Origin: Blastococcus sp. PRF04-17
Lineage (GTDB): Bacteria > Actinomycetota > Actinomycetes > Mycobacteriales > Geodermatophilaceae
NCBI RefSeq assembly: GCF_023016265.1
Contig: NZ_CP095412.1
Span: 3,596,001 to 3,660,000 of the forward strand
DNA: 64,000 nt
Direction of reading: 5' to 3'
In this document: positions 36,661-46,121 of the stretch, one piece after another
Numbering within the stretch: position 1 is the stretch's first letter
Layout: each line of letters begins with the position of its first letter
The notes under the pieces: model-generated
Database searches by the model: none
Told to the model about the DNA's origin: nothing
Seen by the model: the letters and a program-made list of their open reading frames with translations, nothing else
Position numbers and translations under genes: made by a program

Positions 36661-36691
36661 TTGTCGTGAGGGAGGACGCCGCTCCCGGGCG

Positions 36692-37369
36692 TCAGAGGCC
36701 GATGAGCCCGGCGAGATCGGCCATCGCCCGGTCGAAGTAGCGGTCGCCGTCCTCGACCGATCCGACGAAGTGGCCGAAGAGCTCGAAGCTGATCGTCCCG
36801 TACAGCGAGCTCCAGGCGAGCAGCGCCCGGACGCGGACCGCCTCGTCGAGCGCCGGGTGCTCCCCACCCAGGACGGCGACGGCGTCGTCGCTGACCAGGT
36901 CGGGATCCCGCTCGCCGGAGCCGTCGGGGAGCAGGCCGGCCCGCGCCGCCTCGCCCAGGATGTTCCCGAGCACGATGCCGACGCGGGACGCCGCGGGCAC
37001 CGTGTCCTCCGGAGCGGAGTAGCCCGGCACGGGGGAGCCGTAGAGCAGCGCGTACTCGTGCGGGTGGGCCAGCGCCCAGGCCCGCACCGCCCGGCAGACC
37101 GCGAGCCACCGCTCCGCGGGCGCCGTTGCCGGGTCGTCGGCCGCCTCTGCGGCGGCGCCGAGGGCGTCGTAGCCGTCGATGATCAGCCGGGTCAGCAGGT
37201 CGTCGCGGCTGGGGAAGTACCGGTAGATCGCGGACGACGCCATGCCGACCTCCCGGGCGACGGCCCGCAGCGACAGGGCGGGCGCGCCGACCTCGGCGAG
37301 CTGCCGGCGGGCGGCATCGGTGATCTCGGCGGTCAGCTCGGCGCGGACCCGCTCGCGGACGTTCGGCAC
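36692..37369 (-). CDS. TetR-family transcriptional regulator
   Basis: 225 residues, GTG start. The N-terminal HTH reads ALSLRAVAREVGMASSAIYRYFPSRDDLLTRLI, a textbook TetR sequence. The C-terminal ligand domain resembles the WHG-type TetR group (FELFGHFVGSVEDGDRYFDRAM). It is divergent from an NAD-dependent epimerase gene, and three GAGCNNNGCTC palindromes lie between them, so it most likely represses both. Confidence 0.92.
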   Translation of the reverse strand: MPNVRERVRAELTAEITDAARRQLAEVGAPALSLRAVAREVGMASSAIYRYFPSRDDLLTRLIIDGYDALGAAAEAADDPATAPAERWLAVCRAVRAWALAHPHEYALLYGSPVPGYSAPEDTVPAASRVGIVLGNILGEAARAGLLPDGSGERDPDLVSDDAVAVLGGEHPALDEAVRVRALLAWSSLYGTISFELFGHFVGSVEDGDRYFDRAMADLAGLIGL

Positions 37370-37409
37370 CGAACCAGGATGTCACTCCGAGACCATTGTT
37401 CGCAATCGT

Positions 37410-37473
37410 GAGCACTGCTCTTGACAGCACTCCGCAGAGCTGCGAGCGTCGCTCCCAAGCGAGAGCACCGCTC
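37410..37473. promoter_or_regulatory. Three GAGCNNNGCTC palindromes, candidate TetR operators
   Basis: GAGCACTGCTC (37410-37420), GAGCGTCGCTC (37444-37454) and GAGCACCGCTC (37463-37473, widened to CGAGAGC-ACC-GCTCTCG) all fall in the 127-base divergent gap. The first directly precedes a TTGACA -35-like hexamer (37421). Confidence 0.6.
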
Positions 37474-37496
37474 TCGCAATGATGGGAGGAACTGTC

Positions 37497-38426
37497 ATGG
37501 CACTGCACGTGATCGTGGGCAAGGGCCCGGTCGGCACGACCACCGCCGAGGAGCTGCTGCGACGTGGTCACCAGGTGCGGGTGCTGTCCCGCAGCGGCGG
37601 CTCCTCGACGGCGGACGTCGAGCACCGGACGGTGGACGCCACGGACGCCGAGGCGCTCACGGCCGCCGCACGCGGGGCGGCAGCCGTCTACAACGCGGTC
37701 AACCCCGCGTATCACCGCTGGGCGACCGACTGGCCGCCGGTCGCGGCGGCGCTGCTGACCGCGGCGGAGCGGACCGGCGCCGTGCTCGTGACCATGTCCA
37801 ACCTCTACGGCTACGGCCGCCCGACGGGTCCGATGACCACCGGCTCCCCGCTCGCCGCCACCGACCTGAAGGGCCGGGTGCGGACGCGGATGTGGCAGGA
37901 GGCGCTCACCGCGCACGAGGCGGGCCGGGTCCGGGTCACCGAGGCCCGCGCCGCCGACTTCGTCGGACCGCAGGTTCCGGCGGACCACTCGCACCTGGCC
38001 CGCCAGCTGCCGGCGCTGCGCAGGGGACGGCACGCCTGGGTGGTCGGCGACCCCGACGTGCGGCGGAGCTGGGCCTACCTGCCCGACGTCGCGGCCACCC
38101 TCGCGGTGCTCGGCACCGACGAGCGCGCATGGGGCCGCGCCTGGCACGTCCCGAGCGCCGCGCCGCGGACCCAGCGCGAGGCGCTGGGCGACCTCGCCGC
38201 CGCCCTCGGGGCGCCGCCCGCCAAGGTCAGCGGCATCCCCTGGGGGCTGCTTCGCGCCGTCGGACTCGTCGTGCCGATGATGCGCGAGGTCGTCGCCGTG
38301 CGGCACCAGTTCGACCAGGAGTTCGTCATCGACGCGACAGCTACGGCGCAGACGTTCGGCCTCACCGCCACCCCGTGGGACGAGGTCGTGGAGGCAACCG
38401 TCCGCAGTGCCCCCGTCCCGGCCTGA
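37497..38426 (+). CDS. NAD-dependent epimerase/dehydratase family protein
   Basis: 309 residues. A Rossmann start HVIVGKGPVGTTTAEELLRRGH has an atypical glycine pattern, as in extended SDRs of the NmrA/epimerase type. SNLYGYG supplies the Tyr of the YxxxK position, but the Lys is not obvious. Late RSWAYLPDVAATLAVLG is typical for extended SDRs. The ATG at 37497 follows GGGAGGA. It is probably controlled by the divergent TetR; the substrate is unknown. Confidence 0.82.
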   Translation: MALHVIVGKGPVGTTTAEELLRRGHQVRVLSRSGGSSTADVEHRTVDATDAEALTAAARGAAAVYNAVNPAYHRWATDWPPVAAALLTAAERTGAVLVTMSNLYGYGRPTGPMTTGSPLAATDLKGRVRTRMWQEALTAHEAGRVRVTEARAADFVGPQVPADHSHLARQLPALRRGRHAWVVGDPDVRRSWAYLPDVAATLAVLGTDERAWGRAWHVPSAAPRTQREALGDLAAALGAPPAKVSGIPWGLLRAVGLVVPMMREVVAVRHQFDQEFVIDATATAQTFGLTATPWDEVVEATVRSAPVPA

Positions 38427-38444
38427 GGCCCGCAGGGACGGGCG

Positions 38445-38738
38445 TCAGGCGGCGACGATCCAGACGGCAGCGGCGACCGCCGGCGCGAGGCCGAGCAAGC
38501 ACCAGCCCACGGGCATGCGGCGGTCGAGCGCCATGCCCGCGCAGGCCACCGCCCCCATCCCGGTCAGCGAGGTGACGATCAGGCCGGGAACCGAACCCCG
38601 GAGTCCTGACCACCCGGCACCGGCTCCCCAGGCGGAGAGGACGACGAACCCCGCGCAGAACGCGGCGAGCACGCATCCGTAGACCGGTGCGAGGACGCGG
38701 CCCGACAGGGCCAGGTGCCGACGTTCCCAGGGCGCCAT
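38445..38738 (-). CDS. Small membrane protein, hypothetical
   Basis: 97 residues with three hydrophobic helices (VYGCVLAAFCAGFVVLSAW, LIVTSLTGMGAVACAGMAL, WCLLGLAPAVAAAVWIVAA). A charged N-terminus (MAPWERRHLALSGR) precedes them. It is convergent with the epimerase gene. No family recognised. Confidence 0.6.
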   Translation of the reverse strand: MAPWERRHLALSGRVLAPVYGCVLAAFCAGFVVLSAWGAGAGWSGLRGSVPGLIVTSLTGMGAVACAGMALDRRMPVGWCLLGLAPAVAAAVWIVAA

Positions 38739-38842
38739 GCCGGTCGGCCTCCTCGACCCTCGGACTCGCTCGACATCAGGATCGCGACCATGATGCCCGC
38801 CCGCTCGCTTCCCTCGGGGCGAGCGTCATTACCGTGGGGCTC

Positions 38843-38947
38843 ATGCTGTCCGCCTGGGTCCTCGTCGGGAGCGCGGCCGCCGCGGCGCTCGCCTGTGCGT
38901 GGAGCGCCGTCCGGCTCGCGCGCCGTCCGCCGAGGGCGCGGCGATGA
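38843..38947 (+). CDS. Single-helix short protein, hypothetical
   Basis: 34 residues: one hydrophobic helix (AWVLVGSAAAAALACAW) and a basic tail (RLARRPPRARR). Its stop overlaps the ATG of the next gene by 4 bases (ATGA), the only support for it being translated. Confidence 0.4.
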   Translation: MLSAWVLVGSAAAAALACAWSAVRLARRPPRARR

Positions 38948-39489
38948 CCGGGCCCACGGAGCTGCCGGTGCCCGACACCGTCGACGTCCGCAGCGGACCG
39001 GAGGTGTCCGACCAGCTGCTCTCGCTCCTTCCGCTGCTGGGCGAGTGGCACGGCGAGGGCGTCATGACGGGCACCGCGGCCGGGTCCGCACAGGACGTCC
39101 GGTTCGGCCAGTGGATGCGCTTCAGCCATGACGGCCGCGGTTTCCTGGCCTACGAGTCGCGCACCTGGCGGCTCACCGACGAGGGGAGGATCGTCGGTCC
39201 CGACGTCCGGGAGACCGGGTTCTGGCGGCCCCGCGGCGACGACGACGTCGAACTGCTGACGGCCAGTCCCGAGGGGCTGGTCGAGATCTACGTCGGCCGC
39301 GCCCGGACGACGACCAGCTGGGAGCTGACCTCGGATGTCGTGGCCCGCACCCCCGATGCCGCCGACGTGACCCGCGCCGTGCGGCTCTACGGGCTCGTCG
39401 AGGGGGCGCTGATGTACGCCATCGACCGCGCCGGCGCCGACGACCCGCTCCGCCCCACGATGTCCGCCCGACTGGAGAGGCTGCGATGA
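38944..39489 (+). CDS. FABP-like/nitrobindin-fold protein (Rv0813c-like)
   Basis: 181 residues. The nitrobindin signature GxWxGxG is present as GEWHGEG, followed by a beta-barrel pattern. At the C-terminus, where nitrobindins have a heme-ligating His (PHxSAxL), this protein has PTMSARL. It should therefore not bind heme in the usual way. In mycobacteria the corresponding Rv0813c was described as a fatty-acid-binding-protein-like fold. The stop overlaps the ATG of the DUF885 gene. Confidence 0.8.
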   Translation: MTGPTELPVPDTVDVRSGPEVSDQLLSLLPLLGEWHGEGVMTGTAAGSAQDVRFGQWMRFSHDGRGFLAYESRTWRLTDEGRIVGPDVRETGFWRPRGDDDVELLTASPEGLVEIYVGRARTTTSWELTSDVVARTPDAADVTRAVRLYGLVEGALMYAIDRAGADDPLRPTMSARLERLR

Positions 39490-41173
39490 CCACCCCCGTC
39501 AGGTCGCCGACCGCTACGTCGAGGCCCTGAGCGACCTGAACCCCATGGTCGCCACGCAGCTGGGCACCCGCCCCGACGACGACCGGTTGCCCGACCTCAG
39601 CCCGGCCGGCCTGGCGGCCGAGGAGGCGCTCGAGCGCGAGACGCTGACCGAGCTCGACCGGGTGCTGGCCGCCGATCCGGCCCTGGACGACGACCCGATC
39701 GAGCGACGCTGCGCCCGCCTGCTGCGGGAGCGCATCGGCGCCGAGCTCGCCGCCGCCGAGGCGGGGGAGGGCTACCTGACGCTGAACAACCTGTTCAGCC
39801 CGGTGCACTCGATCCGCCAGATCTTCTCGCTGATGCCGGCCGTGACGGAGGCGGACTGGTCCGTCATCGCCCGGCGCATGGCGCGCGTGCCCGAGGCCCT
39901 CCGCGGCTACCGCGCGACCCTCGAGGAGGGCTGCCGCCGCGGGCTGGTCGTCGCCCCGCGACAGGCGGAGACCGTCGTCGCGCAGTTGGACGAGTGGCTG
40001 GCCGGGCCGTACTTCGCCGGCTTCGTGGGCACCGGGCCGGAGGCGCTGCTGCCCGAGCTCGTGTCGGCCGCCCGCGCGGCCGACGAGGCCGTCGCGGAGA
40101 TGCGGGACTACCTGCGCGACGTCTACGCCTCCCACACCGAGGGGACGCCCGACGCGGTCGGTCGCGAGCGCTACGCCCGGGCGGTGCGCCGGTGGACCGG
40201 CTCCGACCTGGGGGCCGGGACCGGACTCGAGGACGCGTACGCCTGGGGCTGGTCGGAGCACCAGCGGATCCTCGCCGAGCAGCGGATCGAGGCGGACAAG
40301 GTGCTGGGCGGCGCGACTCCCATGGAGGCCATGCGCTGGCTCGGCGTCAACGGGCCGGCGGTCGAGGGCGTGGACGCCGTCCGCGAGCGGCTGCAGGCGA
40401 TGATGGACGAGGCGATCGCCGCCCTCGACGGCACGCACTTCGACCTCGCCGAGCCGGTCCGCCGCGTCGAGGCCATGATCGCGCCGCCCGGCAGTGCCGC
40501 CGCGCCGTACTACACGCGCCCGGCTCAGGACTTCTCCCGTCCCGGACGGACGTGGCTGCCGACGCTGGGTCGCACCCGGTTCCCGCTCTGGGACCTGGTG
40601 TCGATCTGGTACCACGAGGGCGTCCCCGGCCACCACCTGCAGCTGGCGCAGTGGGCGTACGTCGCCAAGGACCTGTCGACCTACCAGGCGTCGCTCGGCT
40701 CGGTCGGGGCGAACGTCGAGGGCTGGGCGCTCTACGCGGAGCGCCTGATGGACGAGCTCGGTTACCTCACCGACCCCGGCGAGCGCCTGGGCTTCCTCGA
40801 CGCCCAGCAGCTCCGCTCGATGCGCGTGGTCGTCGACATCGGCATGCACCTGCAGCTGCCGATCCCCGGCGACGCCGACGGCGTGCTGGCCGACCACCGG
40901 GGCCGGCCGTGGACGCCGGAGCTCGCGCGCGCCTTTCTCGGGGAGCACTCGGGAGCCGACGTGGCCTTCCTCGACAGCGAGCTGATCCGCTACCTGGGCA
41001 TCCCGGGGCAGGCGATCAGCTACAAGCTCGGCGAGCGGGCCTGGCTGGCCGGGCGCGCGGCGGCCCGGGCCGCCCGAGGCGACGCCTTCGACCTCAAGGC
41101 GTGGCACATGGCCGCCCTGTCACAGGGTTCGCTCGGCCTCGACGACCTCGAGGCCGAGCTCTCGCAGCTCTGA
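39486..41173 (+). CDS. DUF885 family metallopeptidase-like protein, frameshifted near its start
   Basis: About 562 residues. The zinc-site-like stretch WYHEGVPGHHLQLAQ (HExxxHH type) and AQDFSRPGRTWLP are DUF885 marks, as is the Glu-rich VEGWALYAERLMDELGY. These proteins are thought to be cytoplasmic or secreted peptidases. The natural start is the ATG at 39486, overlapping the previous stop (ATGA). From there the frame fails after the C5 run 39493-39497, and six C would lead directly into QVADRYVEALSDLNPMVATQ. Without repair, translation could only start at the ATG 39545, losing about 20 residues. Confidence 0.85.
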
Positions 41174-41191
41174 GAACGGGCGGGCCGCCGC

Positions 41192-41920
41192 TCAGACGGC
41201 CGCCGGCGACGGGTTGATCGGGTCGGCGTTCACGCGGTCGTGCGGCGCCGCGGGAGCCGCCTCCAGGCCGTCCGCGGTCAGCACGTCGGCGATGCAGCCC
41301 GCAGTCCCGCCGACGTACGTCGTCCGCAGGTCGATGTCGGTGACCACCAGCCACGCGCGGTCGGCCGGCCACCAGAGGTTCGCGCTCTGCTCGTGCGGCT
41401 CCGGGGCGAGGTTGCGGACGGCGTCGCCCACGGCGCCCCGTACGAGGACGACGTCCTGCCCGCCCCGGAGGAGCAGCTGGGGAACGCCCTCGAGGGCCGC
41501 GGCGTCGAAGCCGAACCCGGCCCACCGGCCGAACACGCAGTCCTGCGGCGTGCCGGTGTGCCGGGCGAGGACGGCAGCCAGCCGCGCGGCGACGGCCACC
41601 GGCAGGTGCCCCTCGCTCGGGGCGTCGTCCCACACCGGCGGCTGGCTGTCGGACCCCAGGTACTCCCAGCTGCCGGTGACGCACTGCCACTGCATGTGGG
41701 GGTGCGCGACCGTGCCGTTGTGCGCCGCGACCTCGGCCCAGGACACCTCGACGTCGGCGTCCCCGACGTAGCGCACGGCGGGATGGAAGACGCGCGCGTA
41801 GGCCTCGAAGACGGGGGGCACGAGAGCGGAGACGGTGCCGGGCTCGCCGCGACGACGGCCGGAGGACACCCAGACGCCCGCGGAGACGTCGCCCTCGATC
41901 GCGAGACCGCCCAGTTCCAT
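41192..41920 (-). CDS. Conserved hypothetical protein
   Basis: 242 residues from the ATG at 41920. Notable stretches are RVFHPAVRYVGDADVEVSWAEVA, HMQWQCVTGSWEYLG, CVFGRWAGFGFD and SANLWWPADRAWLVVTDIDLRTTYVGG. It is Trp-rich, with no signal peptide or membrane helix. The pattern recurs in actinobacterial hypothetical proteins, but I know no function. It is convergent with the DUF885 gene (18-base gap). Confidence 0.7.
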   Translation of the reverse strand: MELGGLAIEGDVSAGVWVSSGRRRGEPGTVSALVPPVFEAYARVFHPAVRYVGDADVEVSWAEVAAHNGTVAHPHMQWQCVTGSWEYLGSDSQPPVWDDAPSEGHLPVAVAARLAAVLARHTGTPQDCVFGRWAGFGFDAAALEGVPQLLLRGGQDVVLVRGAVGDAVRNLAPEPHEQSANLWWPADRAWLVVTDIDLRTTYVGGTAGCIADVLTADGLEAAPAAPHDRVNADPINPSPAAV

Positions 41921-42254
41921 GAAAGGCAAAGTACCCGGAGAACGGACAACCTCCGGGCTGCTCCGCGGCGCTCCCCGGAGCGGGGGGCTGCACGCGGGCC
42001 GACTGGACAAGTGTCGGCGGCCCGGAGGTCGGGTGACTGTCCGGTTCTCGCTCGCCGCCGTACGACGGACGGGCGATCATGCCGTCGCTCAGATCCTGTC
42101 GCCGTGGCGCAGCGTCTGAACGGGCGGCCCATCTGGACGGCGGCTAGCGGACAGCCACCTCACGAGTCCTGTAGCTCAGCAAAGTTACGGACCACCTCCT
42201 CTCTCGTGTACGACGACGGTACGTCGGCGCGGAGACGGCCAGCAAGCACAATTG
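41921..42254. other. Intergenic stretch without a recognised gene
   Basis: 334 bases between the start of the hypothetical gene and the nhaA stop. It should hold the hypothetical gene's promoter. I see no convincing ORF, hairpin terminator or RNA. A short tRNA-like GTAGCTCAG string near 42175 has no T arm. Confidence 0.5.
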
Positions 42255-43631
42255 TCAGCCGTCGGCGAACGGCCGTGCGGTCCGGCCCGGCGGCGGAGCG
42301 CCCTCCCAGTCGGGATCGTGCTCGGCGCGGTCGTCCACCGTGTCCCAGGCGTCGGGGATGCCGTCCCGGTCGACGTCGCTGCGCTCCTCCTCGTACATGA
42401 CCTTGTACCGCCGGTTGCGCAGTCGGAGGATGACCGTCGCCAGCGCGGCTGCCGCCAGCGTGCCGAAGAGGATGCCGACCTTGGCGTGGTCGTAGCTCTC
42501 GCTCTCCGCCCCGTAGGCCAGCTCGGTGATGAGCAGGGAGACGGTGAAGCCCATCCCACCCAGCAGCGCCAGGCCGACGACGTCGGGCCAGCCGAGGTTC
42601 TCGTCGAGCTGGGCGCGCGTGAACCGTGCCACCAGCCAGGTGGCGGCCGTGATGCCGATCGCCTTGCCGGCGACGAGGCCGACCATGATGCCGATCGCGA
42701 TGCTGTCGCCGAGGGAGGCGCCCAGCCCGGACAGGCCGCCGATGGTGACCCCGGCGGAGAAGAACGCGAAGATCGGGACCGCCACGCCGGCCGAGATCGG
42801 CCGGATGAGGTGCTCGAAGTGCTCGGCGAGCCCGGGGCCGGCGTCGGGGCCGCCTGCGGCGTCGCTGCGGACCACCGGCACGGTGAAGGCCAGCAGGACC
42901 CCGGCCACCGTGGCGTGCACCCCGGACTCGTGCATGAGCACCCAGCAGAGGAGGGCCAGGGGCAGCAGCAGCCACCAGGACCGGATGCGCTTCTGGACCA
43001 GGAAGCCGAAGAGGGCCAGCGGTGCCAGCGACAGCAGCAGCGCCACGACGTTGAGCTGCGCGGTGTAGAAGACGGCGATCACGACGATGGCGAGGAGGTC
43101 GTCGACCACCGCCAGGGTCAGCAGGAAGGTGCGCAGGGCGCTGGGCAGGTGCGTGCTGATGACCGCGAGGACGGCGAGGGCGAAGGCGATGTCGGTCGCC
43201 GAGGGGATCGCCCACCCGCGCAGTGCGCCTTCGGGGCCGCCGAGGTTGAACAGCACGAAGAACAGGGCCGGCACCGCCATGCCGCCGACCGCGGCCGCGA
43301 TCGGCAGCGCGGCGCGGGCGGGATCGCGGAGGTCACCGGCGACGAACTCGCGCTTGAGCTCCAGCCCGGCGACGAAGAAGAAGATCGCGAGCAGGCCGTC
43401 GGCGGCCCAGGTGCCGAGCGTCAGGTCCAGGTGCAGGGACGCCGGCCCCACCCGCGTGTCGCGCAGCGTCTCGTAGGCCCCGGCCCAGGGGGAGTTCGCC
43501 CACACCAGCGCGATGAAGGCGGCGACGAGGAGCAGGGCACCGCCGACGGTCTCCTTGCGCAGGACGGAGGCGATCCGCTGCGTCTCGCGCCACGAGCCGC
43601 GGCCGAGGAGGCGGGTGGAGGTGCTTGTCAT
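42255..43631 (-). CDS. nhaA: Na+/H+ antiporter NhaA with Asp-rich C-terminal tail
   Basis: A 458-residue inner-membrane antiporter that exports sodium in exchange for protons. The ion-binding Asp pair is in [30 protein letters not shown] and [14 protein letters not shown] are further NhaA marks. About 50 residues follow the last helix and include [12 protein letters not shown], a calcium-binding thrombospondin-type-3-like pattern that is not part of ordinary NhaA. The gene stands alone, with a 72-base gap to pabC. Confidence 0.94.
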   Translation of the reverse strand: MTSTSTRLLGRGSWRETQRIASVLRKETVGGALLLVAAFIALVWANSPWAGAYETLRDTRVGPASLHLDLTLGTWAADGLLAIFFFVAGLELKREFVAGDLRDPARAALPIAAAVGGMAVPALFFVLFNLGGPEGALRGWAIPSATDIAFALAVLAVISTHLPSALRTFLLTLAVVDDLLAIVVIAVFYTAQLNVVALLLSLAPLALFGFLVQKRIRSWWLLLPLALLCWVLMHESGVHATVAGVLLAFTVPVVRSDAAGGPDAGPGLAEHFEHLIRPISAGVAVPIFAFFSAGVTIGGLSGLGASLGDSIAIGIMVGLVAGKAIGITAATWLVARFTRAQLDENLGWPDVVGLALLGGMGFTVSLLITELAYGAESESYDHAKVGILFGTLAAAALATVILRLRNRRYKVMYEEERSDVDRDGIPDAWDTVDDRAEHDPDWEGAPPPGRTARPFADG

Positions 43632-43703
43632 GGAGGCGGCTCCGGTACAGGGGGTCGGTCGAGGAAGTTGCCGACCAGACTTCCCGGCGCACCGGGGAAG
43701 ACC

Positions 43704-44551
43704 CTACCGGCAGAGCAGATCCTGCACTCTCGCCGAGAGGCCTCCGTCACCGCGCCGGACACCGTCCAGTGTGTGCACGGTCGCGGCCCCGCGCACCCCC
43801 GACAGCAGCCACACGGCGTCGGCGGCGTGCAACTCGTCGACGGTGCCGGGCGTCACCGACGTCGGCCAGCCGTCGTCCGCGGCGCGAGCGAACAGCCGGG
43901 CCATGGTCGTGCCGGCGAGGATGCCGGTCTCGAGCGGCGGCGTGTGGAGCGTGCCCCCGCTCGCCCACACCACGGTCGCGGTCGGTGCCTCGAGCAGCCG
44001 CCCCTCCAGCGAGGTGAAGACGACGTCGTCGGCGCCGAGGCGGTGCGCGTGGCGGAGCGCCGCCATGTTGACCGCGTAGGACAGCGTCTTCGCCCCGCCC
44101 AGCAGCCACGGCGCCGCTGCGCGGAAGTCGGCGGGGACGCCGAGACCCAGGCTGACCACCGAGATGCCCTCGGCCCGTTGCCGGATCGTCTCGGCCGGCA
44201 CCGGGGCGAGGACGGCGAGCGCGGTCGGTGGCCTGTCCTGGCCCGAGCCGCGGGTGAGGTACATCCGGCAGGCGCCCTCCTCCTCGACCGGCCAGTCGGC
44301 GAGCAGGCTGTCGAGCAGGGCCCGCCAGACGGCTTCCCCGGGTCGGCCAGGTCGAGCAGCGCCGCCGAGCGGGCGAGCCGGGCGAGGTGGGCCTCGAGCC
44401 ACGGGGTCCGGCCGGCGACGACGTCCACCGACTCGAAGACGCCGTCGCCGCGGCCGAGCCCCTGGTCGAAGGCCGACACGACCGGCTCGAGCGCGGGCAC
44501 GCGCACCGCGCTGCCGTCCCGCCAGACCGCCACCGCACGCAGATCGCTCAC
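43704..44551 (-). CDS. pabC: Aminotransferase class IV, likely aminodeoxychorismate lyase (PabC), frameshifted
   Basis: About 282 residues of the PLP-dependent class IV fold. VSAFDQGLGRGDGVFESVDV opens the domain, the PLP Lys lies in LLGGAKTLSYAVNMAAL, and ADDVVFTSLEGRLLEAPTATVVW and PPLETGILAGTTMARL are family marks. The front frame (DLADPG) passes to EAVWRALLDSLLADW in another frame at a run of four C (44336-44339); one more base restores it. The likely reaction makes 4-aminobenzoate for folate; a branched-chain or D-amino acid aminotransferase is the alternative. Proximity to ygfZ recalls Rv0811c-Rv0812. Confidence 0.82.
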
Positions 44552-44589
44552 CCGGCCAGCCTGCCGTACCGCAGGAATAGGCTCGCAGC

Positions 44590-45036
44590 GTGGGAGACGA
44601 GCGCCTGGCGGAACGGCTGCGGGCCCGCGGCCTGCGGCTGACCGCCCAGCGGCAGCGCGTGCTCGAGGCGGTGAGCGCGCTCGAGCACGCGACGCCGGAG
44701 GCGATCGGCGCGCGGCTGCGCGAGGAGGCCGGTCCGGGCGGCGCGGCGCCGGACACCTCGACCGTCTACCGCAACCTCGAGCTGCTGGAGCGGCTCGGCC
44801 TCGTCTGGCACACCCACCTCGGCAAGGGCGCGCCGGTCTACCACTCCGCCGAGCACCCCCACCTGCACGTCGTCTGCCAGTCCTGCGGCGAGGTCTCCTC
44901 GGTCGCGCCGGACCTCCTCGACGGCGCGGCGGAACGTCTGGCGGCCGAACTGGGTTTCACCGTCGACGTCGGTCACGTGGCCCTCTCCGGGACGTGCCGC
45001 GCGTGCCGCGAACGAGCCGGATCGGAGCATCCCTGA
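44590..45036 (+). CDS. Fur-family metal-responsive regulator
   Basis: 148 residues, GTG start. The recognition helix is in PDTSTVYRNLELLERLGLV. The metal sites are HPHLHVVCQSCGEV and the C-terminal CRACRER, giving two CxxC pairs for structural zinc. Which metal it senses (Fe, Zn, Mn or peroxide) cannot be told. It is divergent from pabC (38-base gap) and overlaps the ygfZ start by one base. Confidence 0.9.
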   Translation: MGDERLAERLRARGLRLTAQRQRVLEAVSALEHATPEAIGARLREEAGPGGAAPDTSTVYRNLELLERLGLVWHTHLGKGAPVYHSAEHPHLHVVCQSCGEVSSVAPDLLDGAAERLAAELGFTVDVGHVALSGTCRACRERAGSEHP

Positions 45037-46121
45037 TGACCTCACCCCTCCTGTCGCGCCCGGGCGCCGTGCAGGTCGAGGGCGGCACCGTCGCCGCCCA
45101 CTACGGCGACCCGCTGCGCGAGCAGCGACTGCTCGCCGAGGGCGCCGGGCTGATCGACCGCAGCGACCGCGACGTCCTCGTCGTCCCCGGCCCGGACCGG
45201 CTCTCGTGGCTGCACAGCATCACCAGCCAGCACCTCGACCGGCTCGCCGAGGGTGCCGGCACCGAGGCGTTGGTCCTCTCGCCGCACGGGCACGTCGAGC
45301 ACCACCTGGTCCTCGCGGAGCTCGGCGGCACGACGTGGGCCGACGTCGAGCCGGGCACGGGCGCCGACCTGCTGGCCTTCCTCGATCGGATGCGGTTCAT
45401 GCTCCGGGTCGAGCCGGGGCTGGTGACGCCTGACTGGGCCGTGCTGAGCCTCGTCGGGCCGAAGGCCCCGGAGGCCCTCGCCGCCGCGGGTGTGCCGGTG
45501 CCCGAGGGCGTCGCGGCCCTGGACGACGGCGGCCTCGTCCGCCGCATGCCTCCGCTCGGCGACGGCGGCGCCACCGCCTTCGACCTGGTGGTCCCCCGGG
45601 GCGACCTGGCCGGCTGGGCCGACCGGCTGGCCGTCGCCCTGGCCGGCATCGACGCGTACGAGGCGCTGCGCGTGGAGGCGCGCCGTCCGCGGCTGGGCCT
45701 CGACAGCGACCACCGGACGATCCCCAACGAGCTGCCGTGGCTGCGCACCGCCGTCCACCTGGACAAGGGGTGCTACCGGGGGCAGGAGACCGTCGCCCGG
45801 GTGCACAACCTCGGCCGGCCGCCGCGGCGGCTGGTCCTGCTCCACCTCGACGGCGTCAGCGAGGTGCTCGCCGAGCCGGGGACGCCGGTGATCACCGGCA
45901 CCCGCGAGGTCGGCCGGGTGGGCACCGTCGTGCGCCACCACGAGCTGGGCGTGATCGCGCTGGCGCTGGTGAAGCGCTCGGTCGGACCGGACACCCCGCT
46001 CGCGGTCGGCGACGCCGTCGCGGCCGTGGACCCCGACGACCTCGTCGAGACCGCGGACGACACGAGGGAAGCCGCCCGCGCCAGGGTGCAGGCAGTGCGG
46101 TCTGCGACGATCGGCCGGTGA
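45036..46121 (+). CDS. ygfZ: Folate-binding protein YgfZ/GcvT-like
   Basis: 361 residues of the GcvT-like tetrahydrofolate-binding fold. The signature KGCYRGQETVAR (K-G-C-Y-x-G-Q-E) identifies YgfZ, which supports iron-sulfur cluster assembly and repair. WLHSITSQHLDRL near the N-terminus is also typical. The TGATG overlap with the Fur-family gene suggests joint expression, consistent with metal-linked control. Confidence 0.93.
   Translation: MTSPLLSRPGAVQVEGGTVAAHYGDPLREQRLLAEGAGLIDRSDRDVLVVPGPDRLSWLHSITSQHLDRLAEGAGTEALVLSPHGHVEHHLVLAELGGTTWADVEPGTGADLLAFLDRMRFMLRVEPGLVTPDWAVLSLVGPKAPEALAAAGVPVPEGVAALDDGGLVRRMPPLGDGGATAFDLVVPRGDLAGWADRLAVALAGIDAYEALRVEARRPRLGLDSDHRTIPNELPWLRTAVHLDKGCYRGQETVARVHNLGRPPRRLVLLHLDGVSEVLAEPGTPVITGTREVGRVGTVVRHHELGVIALALVKRSVGPDTPLAVGDAVAAVDPDDLVETADDTREAARARVQAVRSATIGR

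Noticed and set aside
42170-42250. tRNA-like string CTGTAGCTCAG
   Set aside because: There is no anticodon arm, no TTCGA T-loop and no matching acceptor stem downstream; a chance match to the D-arm consensus.
42252-46121. Very long open frame antisense to nhaA and pabC that continues into ygfZ
   Set aside because: In DNA this GC-rich, stops are rare in other frames. The antisense part is Arg/Gly/Asp-rich low-complexity protein with no family pattern, while the frames on the other strand encode conserved proteins; only the ygfZ end is real.
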